From Endomychus coccineus (lineage: Eukaryota > Arthropoda > Insecta > Coleoptera > Endomychidae): a DNA stretch of 64,000 bases. The DNA is taken from the NCBI GenBank assembly GCA_958510875.1, contig OY294069.1:179596868-179660867 (forward strand). The letters run 5' to 3'. Shown here piece by piece: positions 1-11,552 of the stretch. The translations under genes were made by a program, and so were the position numbers. Within the stretch, counting starts at the first letter, position 1. Each line of letters starts with the position of its first letter. The notes below the pieces were generated by a model. That model made no database searches. It had not been told where the DNA came from and saw only the letters and a list, made by a program, of their open reading frames with translations.

Positions 1-1720
1 TAATATCCATGTAAAATTGCAAGCACTAATGATAATGAAAATATTGACGGGTTGGTGCATAAACTGCATTTATCAATAACAAAATTTTACATTTCCGAAC
101 CACTGTGATGCTACTGATTTTGATAGGCATGAAATATATTACTGAGCATTGAATATACCGAATGTGTTTTAATCTGTCTTCATATGATGGTTGTTAATAG
201 AATCGTATCGACTCATTTGATCACCCATTTCACTAACAAATTCGATAATCCGGAAATATAGCATTTTACAGTTCTGGTGTATGGTATGTTTGCGATTGAA
301 ATATGAAAATGACCTATATCGTTAACTGAGTAGCTATAAAATTGGCTGCGCCAGTTAAATTTAATAAAACTAATGAACTACCCTTACGAGTACTATTGAC
401 ATTTTTATTACTTTGTTGAGTTCAACGGGTATGACAACAGCCAGTTGTCTTTATACTTCCCTCACTATACGTAGTGTAATAAAGGTTTAGTACAGGTCAT
501 GACCAATATTCAAAACAAAATCATATTCAGAAAATTAAAATTTCTCTAAGCAAAGTAACAAGAGCATCTAGGGGTTGTCAGACGTTTTTTGTTTAGTATC
601 AATAACAAATGTAGCATGAGAAAAATAAAAGAATGAAATAAATACAAGACCATTCACACCCGCGTCAAGGAGAGTGATATGATATCATAGTTGGCATGGT
701 CAAGATGTCCAATAATTTCACAAAAATTTCTTGTTCCAGAGAAAATCAAAAACTGTTGATGTGTAACCAACATGAGACGGAAACGAATGTTGAGCTATGA
801 TAAATGTTAATGTTAACCTTCTGCTTAGGTCACGAGATTCTTCCAGACCCACTGTATATTTTAATATGGAACTTTTGAACATATTTCTCCCATAAGTTAC
901 ACAGTTGATTAATATGTATTCTGATTCTATTTATAATCATTACTAAAGACGGAATCAGTTAGTAATATTTAGAAAACGCCAGATTAGAGACTCCCACCGA
1001 AAACTCTCTAGAGGCTTCAAGAAAGGGCAGGAATTAAAAATTATCGTACTGCTTATTGCTTAAACAATTCGGCGATCCTTCCCCTAGTTGAAGATTGGTT
1101 ACTAAGAAAAAGGACGCAGTATAAATACAAGGAACAATGCCAACACCTCCAGTTGTATTTTGAAACTGGAATTATTCTCTTGAGAAATTCCGTGGCACTT
1201 CGTCAATTCCAATTAATCTAACTCAGTTTCTTCAGAGTGTTTTTATTAAAAAGGGTGGATTCCGTTAAATCAGAGTTATTTTAGATTTTCAATCGAAGTT
1301 TGTTGTTTTCAGTTTTAATTCAAGCTCTAGTTTATTAATACATTCAAATCAGTTCATTAAGTTCCAATCCCCTAGGTTCATCCTGATTTCAGAATCCATT
1401 TAATAATCTCAGTTTCATTTCTGTCTCTTTGTTAATTCAGATCATTTGAGTTTGTCTTATTTGAGTTAAGGTTTTGATCTTATTATTCTTAATTTAATTG
1501 TTATTCTTGTTATTGAATTTTCGTTGTTGGTGAGTGCAAGTTTATTTGATTAATATTAGCGTTTACCCTTTCGCTTACTTTCCAGTGTCTTTTGAAACAA
1601 AAGGGTAAGTTTCAATGATATTTTTCACGTTTGTTCTGGCTAATCATTAATTGGGATCAAAACTCCAACGTGTCATAGTTCTCTAAATTAAATGGCCACA
1701 CTGTAGTAAAGGAATAAATA
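1..1720. other. unassigned AT-rich sequence
   Basis: No coding region, RNA gene or repeat unit could be recognised on either strand. The part from about 1,000 to 1,700 is rich in pyrimidine-biased runs and contains a TATAAATA-like box near 1,120, so it could be old LTR or leader sequence, but no paired terminal repeat was found. Confidence 0.4.
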
Positions 1721-1854
1721 GATTGAGGAATAGGAATAATATACTTTGTGAGCAGGAATCATTGATGACTACTTTATTGGGCCATTCTTCCTACCGGGAC
1801 GACTTGACGGACAATCTTGCTGCAATTTCCTTCAAGAATAATTGCCTTAGCTGG

Positions 1855-2035
1855 ATTAGATGGGTTAGAAACCAATATGGTATATGCACGATGGCGCATC
1901 ATCACATTTCAGTGTAATGGTTCACAATTATTAACTGCTTATCCAAATCGTTGGATTGGCCGCTGTGGGGTGCAAGAATGGCCACCAAGGTCTCACGACC
2001 TCAATAGCTTAGACTTCTTTTTGTGTTGATAGCTT
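1855..2035 (+). pseudogene. Tc1/mariner-type transposase, C-terminal fragment (copy 1)
   Basis: Short frames on the plus strand spell a decayed DDE transposase C-terminus. One frame gives YGICTMAHHHISV, which corresponds to the family's WFQxDGAxxH catalytic block. The next gives RWIGRCGV..EWPPRSHDLNSLDFFL, the conserved block around the third catalytic acid. A frameshift lies between the two, and a stop follows LDFFL. Only about 60 codons survive and there is no N-terminus. It belongs to the same broad family as the copy starting about 200 bp downstream. It is a fossil and cannot be active. Confidence 0.6.
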
Positions 2036-2146
2036 CGTGGACCAAGGAGTTTATACCTTTGGGTTGGGTGGTGGTGGGAAAGGCCATTGCGGTATCTATC
2101 GGCGTGATATGGTTTTCGATACACAAAGTGTCCCAAAGTACCGTCA

Positions 2147-2662
2147 GTGTGTCGACTAACTAATACATCTAGGAACTGGAGTGAACCTTTCGATCTAACT
2201 CCCATGGTGAAAAGGATATTGGGATGTAATGAATATGGAACATCAACCCATTTTAGTGTTCGAGCTCGAAATCATTCAGATTTAGTTCAGATTCAGAAAC
2301 GGATAGGTCGTAACGGTACAGTTGCGTGGTCTCCTCGTTTACCCGAGTTGAGCTTCTTAGATTTCTTCTGGGTTTATTCGAAATCTATGGCCTATTTTGT
2401 TCCAATTGAAATCGAAGGTCATCTTGAAGAATGGGCAATAAGGAACAAGAAAGGCTTATTTGAAAAAATACGAACATCCATAAGGATTCGCCGAGAAAGT
2501 TGCATTGACATGAATGGCAGACATTTTCAACACTTGTTACAATTATTTGATAATTTTTGTTATTGATAATAATTTTATGATGGACATACATTCATATGAT
2601 ATTTTCCGGTGTATAAGCCCTTCCTGAAATTTGGCATATGAACTTCCGGACGTCCTGTATAT
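2147..2662 (+). pseudogene. Tc1/mariner-type transposase, C-terminal fragment (copy 2) with 3' terminal repeat
   Basis: An open frame of 139 codons ends with the C-terminus of an insect Tc1/mariner-superfamily transposase. It shows HFSVRAR (after the second catalytic acid), RIGRNGTVAWSPRLPEL (third acid region, here E rather than D), SFLDFFW, then a family-like tail rich in R/E/C ending GRHFQHLL. About 75 bp after the stop the DNA reads CCGGACGTCCTGTATA, which resembles the terminal repeat of such elements (consensus-like CCGGACACCCTGTATA), so the element's right end probably lies near 2,660. The N-terminal two thirds are missing and the first ~30 codons do not look like transposase. Confidence 0.62.
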
Positions 2663-3279
2663 TATAAATATGGAATCTACATAGACAAATAGGACCTAAT
2701 CATCATGCTGTGGTTAAAAATACAATTATTACAAGTATTCTACATAATCCTTGAAACTGCGTCCTTGCGTAATTACGGATTTCTAAAACTATTTCTATAG
2801 ATCAGTATTATTCAATTATTGTGAACCTTTCTCAGATCCGCAGGAATTACACGACGAAAAAGAGCATCGACGTCCCTTACAATTCATGACATGTTATAAA
2901 TAAACCCATTTTCACCATTAATACACAGGTTATTGGTTTGTGCGTTTCCGTATCCTGCTTTCCGTACGTCCATTTGCCGTGCGTTCAATTCACTTGATTG
3001 CTCCTTTCATATTGATTGCACACTCAGCTGGCTCCTCTTTACATAAAATCGTTGCCCAGACAACTTACGTTGGATTAGTTAATTTCTTCTGGTGTTCAAA
3101 TTGAACCTTATCCTTCACGCTAATCCGTCTTCTTTTTAAGTGATTTATTGCTTTCCTTGTCGTAGTTTTTAGACTTACAAATAAATGTCTCGAAGGTCTT
3201 TGATTATAATTAAGTTTGGTATACTTGTTGCTGCTTTCAATAGCTTCAGCTGGAGTGGATCATGATAGCGAGAATATCC

Positions 3280-3610
3280 GATTATCGTAATAGTATCGAA
3301 CATGATAGATCATCATCATTGGAGAGGAGGCGGCTTAACCCCCAAATACAATCTATTCTAACAGGTTTGTAGCTCGCCAGAAACCCAAAATATTGCAAAC
3401 GCTGGCTTCCATGAGTTCTTCTGGGAGCTGTTTTGCTTCGCCGAAGTGATGTCAAAGCAGGGCATTCCAACAGGTGATGAGAGGCAGTTCCTTCCATCTA
3501 TATGCATTTCCTATATATAGGATCATATGCGATGTCCATAGTATGAAGGTGTTTGCCAAAAAGACAGTAACCAGTTAGGATTCCAGTCATCTCGTAATAA
3601 CGAGTCCTTC
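3280..3610 (-). pseudogene. non-LTR retrotransposon RNase H end (fragment)
   Basis: On the minus strand a degraded frame reads REMTGILTGYCLFGKHL, then IAYDP..RKC, then GTASHHLLECPALTSLRRS. This is the hallmark C-terminus of the RNase H domain in I/R1-like LINEs: the LTGHCxLxxHL motif, a CRxC pair, then ETxxHLLxECPAL..R. The run from CRKC to the stop is open for 71 codons (3,497 to 3,282). The reverse transcriptase part is absent nearby. A related fragment lies at 30.8-31.3 kb on the same strand. It is a dead 3' end of a retrotransposon. Confidence 0.62.
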
Positions 3611-3655
3611 TCTGATTTACTTGGTTTCTTGAAGGTTTTCAATTTGATATGATTT

Positions 3656-4250
3656 GCCTTGATCAATTAATGTCAGTATAACTTGCAGTACGTATACCGA
3701 TAACCAGGGAGTGACACGATATCATGGGTTTCTCATTAACTAGGCAAATAAGGAAACAATACGGTCAATTGATATATGTAATACTCACTCTTCTTTGCTT
3801 GAGACACTAACACATTGATTAAGCACCGCGTGATCTAGGGTAGTTGATAAATAACATTATGTGGAAAAACTCTATTGAAACAAATATTGAATATTTAATA
3901 ATAATGAAGAAACAAAACAATTATAAAAATGAATTAAAAGTTAAGTGATTAAGTAGAACTAAAGTATTAATTAAGAATTTATGTCAAATTTAGAAGGCAA
4001 TCAAGTAACCCTTAATTTTGAAATAACCTTATTAGAACCTAGATATGAAGTAAAAAAGTAATTTAGATATGAAGTAAAAAAGTAATTTAGCTCAGCCCGG
4101 ATGTACAAGGGCGAAGAGTTAAACAAAACTATTATGATTTAGTTATTCAAGAAATTCTCAATTTTATGTATTCAGTAATATGACTTGATTCTAAATGAAC
4201 TTAGCGAAACTTCTACCATACACGCCAGAACGCAAGCTCAACTAGAAACT
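3656..4250. repeat. unclassified dispersed repeat, copy 1
   Basis: About 590 bp are clearly similar, in the same orientation, to 16,818-17,390. Shared landmarks in order are GCAGTACGT..ACCGATAACCAG, ACAATACGGTCAAT, GATATATGTAATACTC, GAGACACTAACAC, CTCAGCCCGGATGTAC and ACGCAAGCT..AACTAGAAA. No long ORF and no clear terminal repeats were seen, so the element class is unknown (an LTR or a non-autonomous element are both possible). A 24 bp stretch (about 4,044-4,090) is tandemly duplicated in this copy only. Confidence 0.7.
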
Positions 4251-5660
4251 AGTGTTCTAGAATATAATTTAAATGATTCGTGAAATAGTCAAAGAAAAAT
4301 TTAACTGAAGGAATCAGAATATAACTGATATCAGTGTGGTGAGTTTAATCTTTCATAATCTTGGATAACCACTCCTTCTCGACCAATATGTTTGAGTGTA
4401 TTATCTTTTACTCGCGAGAACTGGATGACGGATAAGTGTATGTTTGATCATGAATCATTATCTTAACGAATACTAGAAGGTAGCGATAGCTGAACAACAG
4501 CAGTATTCATCAATTGACTATTAATTTTGGATCAGCTCTGTATCTGTAGATTAATCTCTATGAAGTGTTTTCATAATTTCGGATTTATTCATTCACTTTT
4601 GCAGGAGTATTATGCTTGAGAAAAGAAGAACGGAATGTTGAATCCGAACTATTTTTGGATGCTTAAGATGTTAAACCATCCGAATATTGAATTCTCTCAG
4701 GCGAAAACTCTCTTTGAAACAACACATACTAAATCAATCTCCCAAACAATCAGACGGGTTTGATGACATGAAACAAACGACTATCAAACATAATTAGGAA
4801 CAATAAATCAAGTGTAAGCGAGTGGGTTTCAAGAGAAGACATTAACTTTATTACAAACAAGAATCATTTAATTTATTTGATACAAGTTGGCAGAGAGGCA
4901 TTTAGATTTCAACAGATTCCTCTTTAATACAAACGAATTTGCTCATTCTCTCTGCCCACAGCATTAGGCTTTGTGCTTTAAAATTGGGTTATAAAACGTT
5001 TTATCCATTGTCTTCGGAACATATTGTGAAAAAACCTCATTCATCACTTTGGATATCCGAAAACCTACTAGCACCTGCGTCTGGATTACCAATTGAAAGC
5101 AGCAAGCAACAAGTGAATCGATCTTCGTCTAGAACAGAGTGTAAGAACATCTATTAATAATGTAACGTTGTCAACGAAGTATCAACAGAAGTAACTGCCT
5201 CAGACAAAAGGTATTAGTTCAATGAATACTACTTTCAGTTGATAATGGGTGGTAATTGAAAATTGATTTTGATATTTCCAAAACATATTATGCTAACTAG
5301 AAATTAAATAGCAAATAAGCAAAATTCAAATAAACCTTTATCTGGAATTTATTGGTTCTTAAGTCCTTCCTACATTCCTAGAATTAACAGATAAGTATAT
5401 CAATAACTTCCCTCGCCCCCCTTTTAAAAACAATATTTTTGCTTCCGGACAGTTCACAACCACTGAAAATTGTTGTGTATGCTCTCAGAAACTTGTTGAC
5501 ACGATATTTGAGTGCACAAGATCTTCAGAACATGGTCTTATCACGGTCAGTGTCTGTAAGATGGACAAAACTTAGGAACTCGAAACATTGAACAGTGATT
5601 AATAATCATCAGACGTTAAAACTAACTATTACATATAAAATAGGTCACACCAAGACATAT
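4251..5660. other. unassigned sequence
   Basis: No gene, RNA or repeat family was recognised. The plus-strand frame of 72 codons at 4,939-5,157 has no recognisable motif and is within the length expected by chance. Confidence 0.4.
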
Positions 5661-5661
5661 A

Positions 5662-6022
5662 TGCATATTATTTTCATTGAACCTGGCAGATAGCTTTCTC
5701 ATATTCAATTTATGCAAAATGTTTCGTACTCGTTCGGTTCAGATGCCCATAGCTTCAGCAATATCGTGCACTTTAACTCGCCGATCGTCCAATATCATAC
5801 CAAGGATTTTATCGACGATTCGGCGTTCTTTGTGGTCATACTACTCCAACGAAAATCAGTGAACCACTTGTGAATCGTTCCAATCGATAGTGAGGAGTCC
5901 CCATAATGTTTAACAAGCGATGCTTTGGTTTGCTGGTACATCACAAATGTCACATGGGATTTTCGTTTGTGGCTCCACCTGTAATATTTTTCAAGGACTT
6001 CCCCCCTTGTCCTCGTATGAAG
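5662..6022 (-). pseudogene. mariner transposase N-terminal half with 5' terminal repeat
   Basis: Read from 6,022 leftwards, the minus strand starts with a mariner-like terminal sequence (TACGAGGACAAG..., about 30 bp, ending near 5,991). It then encodes, across frameshifts and stops, the mariner helix-turn-helix region: HYGDSSLSIGTIHKWFTDF, then ILDDRRVKVHDIAEAMGI, TERVRNILHKLNMRKLSARF. These match the second DNA-binding motif and the linker before the WVPRLLT block of mariner transposases. The sequence breaks off at about 5,662 before the catalytic domain. A second copy of the terminal sequence stands alone at 61,483-61,517. Confidence 0.7.
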
Positions 6023-6950
6023 TCATTGATACAGTTTAGAGATTCAATACCTCATCACATATCACCTTGGAACGTGTATTAATCTTGAGTTTGATAGGAA
6101 CCTACTCTCCAACCGCAGAACTGAAAGAATGAAGATGGTTCAAATTTTCCGCTGGCATCCTGTACACATTGCAATGTAGGATAATGGATAAGTCATCCAT
6201 GATGTCTAGATAGAGATTTTTTGCAATATTGTATGAAACGATCATGCTTTGAAGTTTCATTAAAATGTCCAGAATCGGGAACTGCGTTGTGGTTATTTGA
6301 TGGATGACAAAGTGGTTTTGAATGGTACATACACACAAGCCAAACAGATAAAACATTTTTAATAACTGTCGGATTAATTGTCGTATGGCGAATTTTCAAG
6401 TTTAAACACTGCTTTATACTTCGCTACGTATGCACGTCTTTATTCTGAATCACTCCACCGTTCAAAGTATCTTACTGAGACAGAGTTAGTCAAGTTCTGG
6501 AAACTTTCAGGTGCCACAAACGAGAATATCTACATTGTTTCCGACATAGACTTAGAATTACTGTCTCAAGACTTGTACAACTTAGTGACAAATACAATGT
6601 GACTAATTTAGGTAATATATGAATAATAGAATAAGTTTATACTGTGAATACATAATATATACAATGATATGAATTGAACGATTACATAAGTTCATTATGA
6701 TACGTTCATTTACATTTGTATGAAATTTCTGACATGCGACATGCACAATGCACATCTCTAGTTTAATTTTTTAGCTAGATGATCAGTACTAACAACTCAT
6801 CAGAAATAAGCCACTTCAGTATCGTGAAACTATCAGGAAAATATGGCTTTCGTGGAAGAAACTTACCTCAATTATCTTTTTAATAATCGTTGGCGGTGCA
6901 TGTGATGAATTGAAAACCAAAAAAAGTAGTTTTTAACCCTAGCTAAAGCA
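6023..6950. other. unassigned sequence
   Basis: No recognisable gene. A plus-strand frame of 74 codons (6,378-6,602) and an 84-codon minus frame (6,102-6,356) have no motif that could be named. Confidence 0.35.
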
Positions 6951-6954
6951 ATTG

Positions 6955-7135
6955 GTAGACATTTCAATTCCAGTTCGTTTCCTCCCTCAATCAAAGATGA
7001 TGGTGTACTGACTACTGCACCACAAGAAAAAGTTAACCTTTCTGCATAGCCAAAAAGTCTATTTTCTAGTGCAGACTTGGTTGGACAATGCCTTGAATCC
7101 CTCGGATTGGAGTTGGGAAAAGACGAGTACAAGGG
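6955..7135 (+). pseudogene. LINE ORF2 linker-like fragment
   Basis: One plus-strand frame reads FNSSSFPPSIKDDGVLTTAP, then QEKVNLSA, an in-frame stop, and PKSLFSSADLVG. This resembles the linker between endonuclease and reverse transcriptase in many insect LINEs (I/FPPL..DDG..TT..EKAxLxAxxFSS). The match is short and single-stop, so the call is tentative. It sits about 650 bp upstream of a better LINE reverse transcriptase on the same strand and could be part of the same or another insertion. Confidence 0.3.
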
Positions 7136-7496
7136 AATCAGCGCTTGAATACGACATGAAACTAATAACTTGCGGAAGTGATACCAACAATTTTGGTGCA
7201 GCTTGCAGATTCAGAAAAGTCAGTCTTGTATGCTCAGTCACTAGCAAGTACTGTGGAGGGGAAAACTGCAGCAACGTGCCTTCATTCGAAATAGTGAAAA
7301 TCGATATTGATGAGGCTCCCTTATATGTTGTCCAATGGCCGTCTACATCAATCATAGTAGCAGAAAACAATGTGCAAGACATTGTAGAAGAGTCGACGGG
7401 GAACTTCATTGAAGGAGGACATGCCATAAGAACCGCCAAAGAAGATACATAAATTAAGATGGAAAACCGGAAAATTTTATGTATAATACTACTCAA
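7059..7496. other. segment open on both strands, unrecognised
   Basis: The plus strand is open for 127 codons (7,069-7,452) and the minus strand for 145 codons (7,496-7,059) over the same DNA. The plus-strand product contains FEIVKIDIDEAPLYVVQWPS, vaguely like the VDVDE..YxVxxxPT part of a thioredoxin fold, but there is no CxxC active site upstream and the evidence is weak. The minus product begins with a hydrophobic stretch. Neither strand could be assigned to a family. It may be an exon, a LINE part or chance. Confidence 0.25.
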
Positions 7497-7755
7497 CTAC
7501 AAAACTTCTCAATGTAAATAAAATATCACGGGCCAAATCTTCGTTACAGTTAAAAACATTTTTTTCCTATATCATTATGCTTAAGAGATGGTTATTCTTT
7601 AAAATGGTTATTAACAAGATCTGTATACGACGATTACACTGGCATTCTAGACGTCGATTTCAAAATAATTAATACTTTCTTCATTCTGATGTCTGATATT
7701 TCTCATTACCCTGCATTCGTTGAGAATTCCCAAGGTAGTAAATGTTAGAAAATGA

Positions 7756-9240
7756 AAGAGCTATATCTTCGCATCCTACGTAACATTAATTAATAATTAT
7801 CGACCTGTAGCTGTACTTTCAAATCTTAGTAAGATTTTTGAGAAAGTAATTTTTGACAGATTATTAAATTTCTTAAATAAACATTCTATCATAAGTGACT
7901 GTCAAAACGGTTTTCGTAAGAATAGGTCAACGAAACGTGCTGTTTATGTTGCCATTTGTGAGGTTTTAAATAAGCTAAACGATAAAATGTACACAGCAGC
8001 CATTTATTTAGATCTCTCCAAGGCGTTCGACAGTGTCGAATATTCTGTTTTGCTATCCAAACTTGAGTGTTGTGGAATCAGGGGTGTACCATTAAAACTG
8101 ATAAACAGTTATTTGCATAATAGAAAACAATATGTATCGGAAATAGACGAACATGGGAAAATTTTAAAGTCTAAAGTACTGAAAGTGTTAAGAGGAGTTC
8201 CACAGGGATCGATTCTAGGCCCGCTACTATATTTAATATATACAAATGATTTGCCAAATTCAATTACAGAGTTTCTAGTGCAATTTGCAGATGATATATC
8301 CCTGGTTCTTGGCGAACTGGGTTTGGAAGAAATTAAGGAGAAAATGATTCAGATATTGGAGGTATTAGAGGAATGGTTTTCTAATAATTTTTTAAAACTC
8401 AACATAAATAAGACAAACGTCATAAAATTTAATTATACAAAACAAAGTGACCCTCTGACAGTCACTTATAATGGAGCTCAAATAGAATCTGTTGATAATG
8501 TACAGTTTCTTGGAATCAAGATTGACAGTAGGCTTGATTGGCGTAGTCATATTGATTCCTTGACTCGGCAAATAAGCAGGTATTGTTACGCGCTGAAAAT
8601 GTTAACATTTTTAGTATCTAGAAGAACCGCCTTCATTGCATATCATGCGTTTGTGGAATCAAGGATTAGATATGGAATTATTTTTTGGGCCAATTCATCC
8701 GATGCCGACAGGGTATTTGTAATTCAGAAACGCATGTTAAGAAATATTCTACAACTCAAAAATCGTGAGAGTTGCAAACCTCACTTTCCTTCAAATAACA
8801 TTCTCACTCTATCTAGCTTATACATATTAGAAGCGGTAATGTTTATTAAAAATAACCCGGACCTATATGTAGATTTTAATCGAGATCATATGCACAATAC
8901 ACGTTATAAAGCAAATCTCTTACCGACTAGGTATCAATTTTCATACTTACAAAGAAATGTTCATAGCTCAATAATATCTGTCTATAATAATGTTCCAGCA
9001 AGTGTTAGGGCTCTACCTGTTGGACTTTTAAAGAACACATTAAAACAGTTTCTAATCAAGAAATCTTACTATACAGTAGAGGAATTTCTATGTGATAAAA
9101 TGTGATACTTCTCAACTAGTTATTTTATCTTATCATTGTTTTTTTTTATATTAGTTTATTTTATTTTGTATTGGATATGTTCTATGCCTTGTAGCCTTAT
9201 GGAACTAATAAAAGTATTATTATTATTATTATTATTATAA
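7756..9240 (+). mobile_element. 5'-truncated non-LTR retrotransposon with intact RT frame
   Basis: A single open frame runs from about 7,756 to 9,105 with no stop; the first in-frame ATG at 7,987 is internal. In order it shows NNYRPVAVLSNLSKIFEKV (RT motif 1), QNGFRKNRST (motif 2), YLDLSKAFDSV (motif A, catalytic D), GVPQGSILGPLLYLIYTNDL (motif B), QFADDISLVL (motif C, catalytic FADD), FLGIKIDSRLDWRSHI (thumb entry) and a C-terminal region up to EEFLCDKM. No endonuclease remains, so the copy is 5' truncated, as is usual for LINEs. Downstream are AATAAA at 9,206 and a (TTA)n tail at 9,213-9,238. The style is Jockey/CR1-like; the clade is not settled by eye. This is the best preserved LINE in the window. 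Confidence 0.88.
9213..9238 (+). repeat. (TTA)n microsatellite tail of the LINE
   Basis: An uninterrupted trinucleotide run directly follows the polyadenylation-like AATAAA of the LINE ending here. It marks the 3' end of the insertion, as simple-repeat tails do in several LINE clades. Confidence 0.85.
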
Positions 9241-9244
9241 TATT

Positions 9245-10390
9245 AATATAATAACATTTTGGTAGGTTTTATAGGCTCTACAACTTTTATATTCACACTG
9301 TAGCACAAACAAAATTTTCAGGCGTCGTAAAAGAGTAAAAGATATTTTTTTGCAATTTTGGCACTCCCTGCTCTCTTTCTAATTATGGCATGGCGACAGC
9401 GTGAGGACAATTGTAGAGAATATTGTTAATGTTGGAAACATTTTCTTCTACGACCAGTTCTCTCGGAAAATCAAATCAAAAAACATTTTGATATTCCCTA
9501 AAATGTCCAAGGGAAACGATCACTATTTTTCGTTATATAAAACTGTTCTTTCATTTTTCTTCACATAATTTTCCAGATTCACTGTACCAGTTATTAGGGA
9601 AGATAAGGGAGTTCTAATTTGGGTGGCGAATAATCGCAAAGAGAGAACTGTAAGGTTTGGGCGGATCCAATTTTAGATTATAACAGAATTAAAAGCGGTA
9701 ACTTCTGATGAAATGTTGTTTATAAACAGAAAATCTCAAGTGGAGAACTCATTTACATCAACAGCTTAAGTAAATCCAATCCGCATAATTTCCGGCACCG
9801 TTTGTTATTCCGAACAGTTTTCGAATTGATTCGAACATAAACGGTTTATTCAAGAGTCTAGAAGTACCGTATAAAACGAATTATCTCCGATGGTCACACT
9901 ATTCTGGTTGAAATATATGAAAGTTTGCAGAGATTAAAAGAGTTCTATGCAGTCTCCTAACTTGGTAAATGCGAAAAGAGTCGTGTAAACTCTGATAACG
10001 TCCATGTTTAACTTCCACTGAAGATGTTTTAATAATAATTCCGGAAACCCAAGGGAATTTAATCTACAATTCCGAGGATGTTTACTTTAATTTTTCAAAG
10101 AAGACGGTCGGAAAGTCACTTATTTGTTCTGGAAAGTTTTATTCAACAGTAAAGGACATTTCAACTCTTTACTTAATAGATTCCACAAGCTCGCAGAACA
10201 TTTATACTGGGATAAAATAGTAGCAGTTATTAATCAGGACAATTCTGTGTTTTTGACCGTAAATAAACTCTGTACTCCATTAGATATAATTACCAGTCTA
10301 TCTGTCGAGACGACCCTCCACTTGACTGTTGGCTCTATAGAGCAACTGTTAAAGTTCCTTCAACAAGACTTCTACGACCTCTATTGAACA
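9245..10390. other. unassigned sequence
   Basis: No gene recognised. The 87-codon plus frame at 10,124-10,387 has no nameable motif. It contains at about 10,272-10,295 a 23 bp string (TGTACTCCATTAG...) that recurs at the junctions of the tandem array at 12.9-14.4 kb. Confidence 0.35.
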
Positions 10391-10393
10391 AGC

Positions 10394-10700
10394 AGCCGAG
10401 AGACATGGTATCCCGAGCAAGTTATTAGGATGGATTATGAACACCCTTCAATATAGACTCCTTTCCATGACGTGGCAAGGTTAGGTTAGGTTAGGTTAGG
10501 TTACTTCCATGCAGATAATTATAGAGGCCTGGTGTTGAGACCATACACTCTCTATTCATCCTTAGAAAACTACCATCTCCAGAAGGTACAATATCGAGCC
10601 CCTGAACAAAATGGTAATGGAGGTTAAGTCCATTGTCTTTTCTGGGAGTCACCCTGGACTGAAAACTAGTCTGACAGAAGCAACTGGAGACCAGATGTCA
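10394..10700 (+). pseudogene. R1/I-like LINE reverse transcriptase debris with TTAGG insert
   Basis: The plus strand reads AAERHGIPSKLLGWIMNTLQ, then YRLLSM, the helix just before RT motif B in R1/I-like LINEs. After the TTAGG repeats and about 130 bp of unclear sequence comes FLGVTLD*KLV*QKQLETRC, the thumb-entry block (KYLGVTLDxKLxW). The motif B and FADD regions are missing or unrecognisable, so the copy carries a large internal deletion. Telomere-targeted TRAS/SART elements are R1-clade LINEs, which makes the TTAGG neighbour noteworthy but proves nothing. Confidence 0.55.
10478..10503 (+). repeat. short TTAGG (insect telomere-type) array
   Basis: Four perfect TTAGG units flanked by partial units (AGG before, TTA after). 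TTAGG is the canonical telomere repeat of most insects, and the strand seen here is the G-rich one. The array lies inside LINE debris far from any visible telomere structure, so it is an interstitial remnant or a chance microsatellite. Confidence 0.8.
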
Positions 10701-11542
10701 AAATGCTATGATAATGAATGGTTTTGAACCACCATAATTTTCTACAGCCTTCGACTCAAGAGTAACCATTCCTTTATTTCCACCACACATGTTTTTGCCT
10801 CCATCAGTAGTAATAAAGTGCAAGCTTTTCCATCGAAGTTTCTTTTTATTATTGGCATTTCCAACTCCCTTGAAAATATCTTCCCCAGTAGTCGTGCCGT
10901 GAATACTATCAATATCAAAAAGTTCTTCATACACTTCATACCTTTCATCTACTCCTCGAATAAAAATAAACATCTGAGTAGTATCTGACACATCCGTTGA
11001 CTCATCGAAGGTCAGACAAAACCTCTCAAGATGTTTATTTCTGTGAGACAATTCAGATGTTATATTTTCTGCGATGTCCTCTAACCTCCGAGCCACGGTA
11101 TTTGCTGACAAACTGATAGTTTTAGATGAATCTATATTTTCGGGACACATTTCTTCGGCTACTGCAATTACGCATTCTTCGATCATTTCTCCATCGGTGA
11201 ATGGTTTTCCACGGAAGCTGGCACAAGTTGCAGCCTCTTGTTCAGTGTTGAGTTTCGTAAACAAAGATTGCTGCGATTTCAATCCGCATTTTAAAGCTTC
11301 AAATTTTTCTGGCCGCTACCTTCCTTTATATTTTGACTAATTTTGAAAATGTTTCTTTCATAATGACGTTTGATGTTGTATTCTTTGAGAACGACTATGG
11401 TTTCATTGCAAATTAAACATAGTATCTTTTTACTGAACTGAATTAGGAAATAGTGAAGAACATCTTTGAATGTTCTGCCTTTACTGTCTACTTTTCGCAT
11501 CTTCTCCATACTAGTAAATCTCACACAAAAACAACAAGTCAA
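10698..11542 (-). pseudogene. hAT-type transposase N-terminal fragment (GTF2IRD2-like BED-finger protein)
   Basis: Two minus-strand frames form one protein broken by a frameshift near 11,285. The first (11,542-11,291) holds a BED-type zinc finger with CLICN and KRHYE (the Cys and His ligands). The second (11,282-10,698, 194 codons) begins KSQQSLFTKLNTEQEAA and goes on through GKPFTDGEMIEEC, TISLSANTVARRLEDIAENI, FCLTFDESTDVSDTTQMFIF (catalytic region of the RNase H-like fold), RGVDE and LHGTTTGEDIF to FITTDGGKNMCGG. This layout is that of the hAT-derived GTF2IRD2/FAM200/ZBED-like transposases common in insects. The C-terminal half, including the dimerisation domain, is absent. It is probably dead. 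Confidence 0.78.
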
Positions 11543-11552
11543 ATCAACATAC

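Noticed and set aside
1000..1700. Possible LTR or retroelement leader, with a TATAAATA box
   Set aside because: No matching second copy, no TG...CA ends with duplication, no primer-binding site identified.
6378..6602. 74-codon frame with an acidic, well-balanced composition, possible exon
   Set aside because: No family match and no adjoining coding sequence; insufficient to call a host gene.
7341..7452. Thioredoxin-like domain
   Set aside because: Only a loose resemblance around KIDIDEAP; no CxxC active site in the frame.
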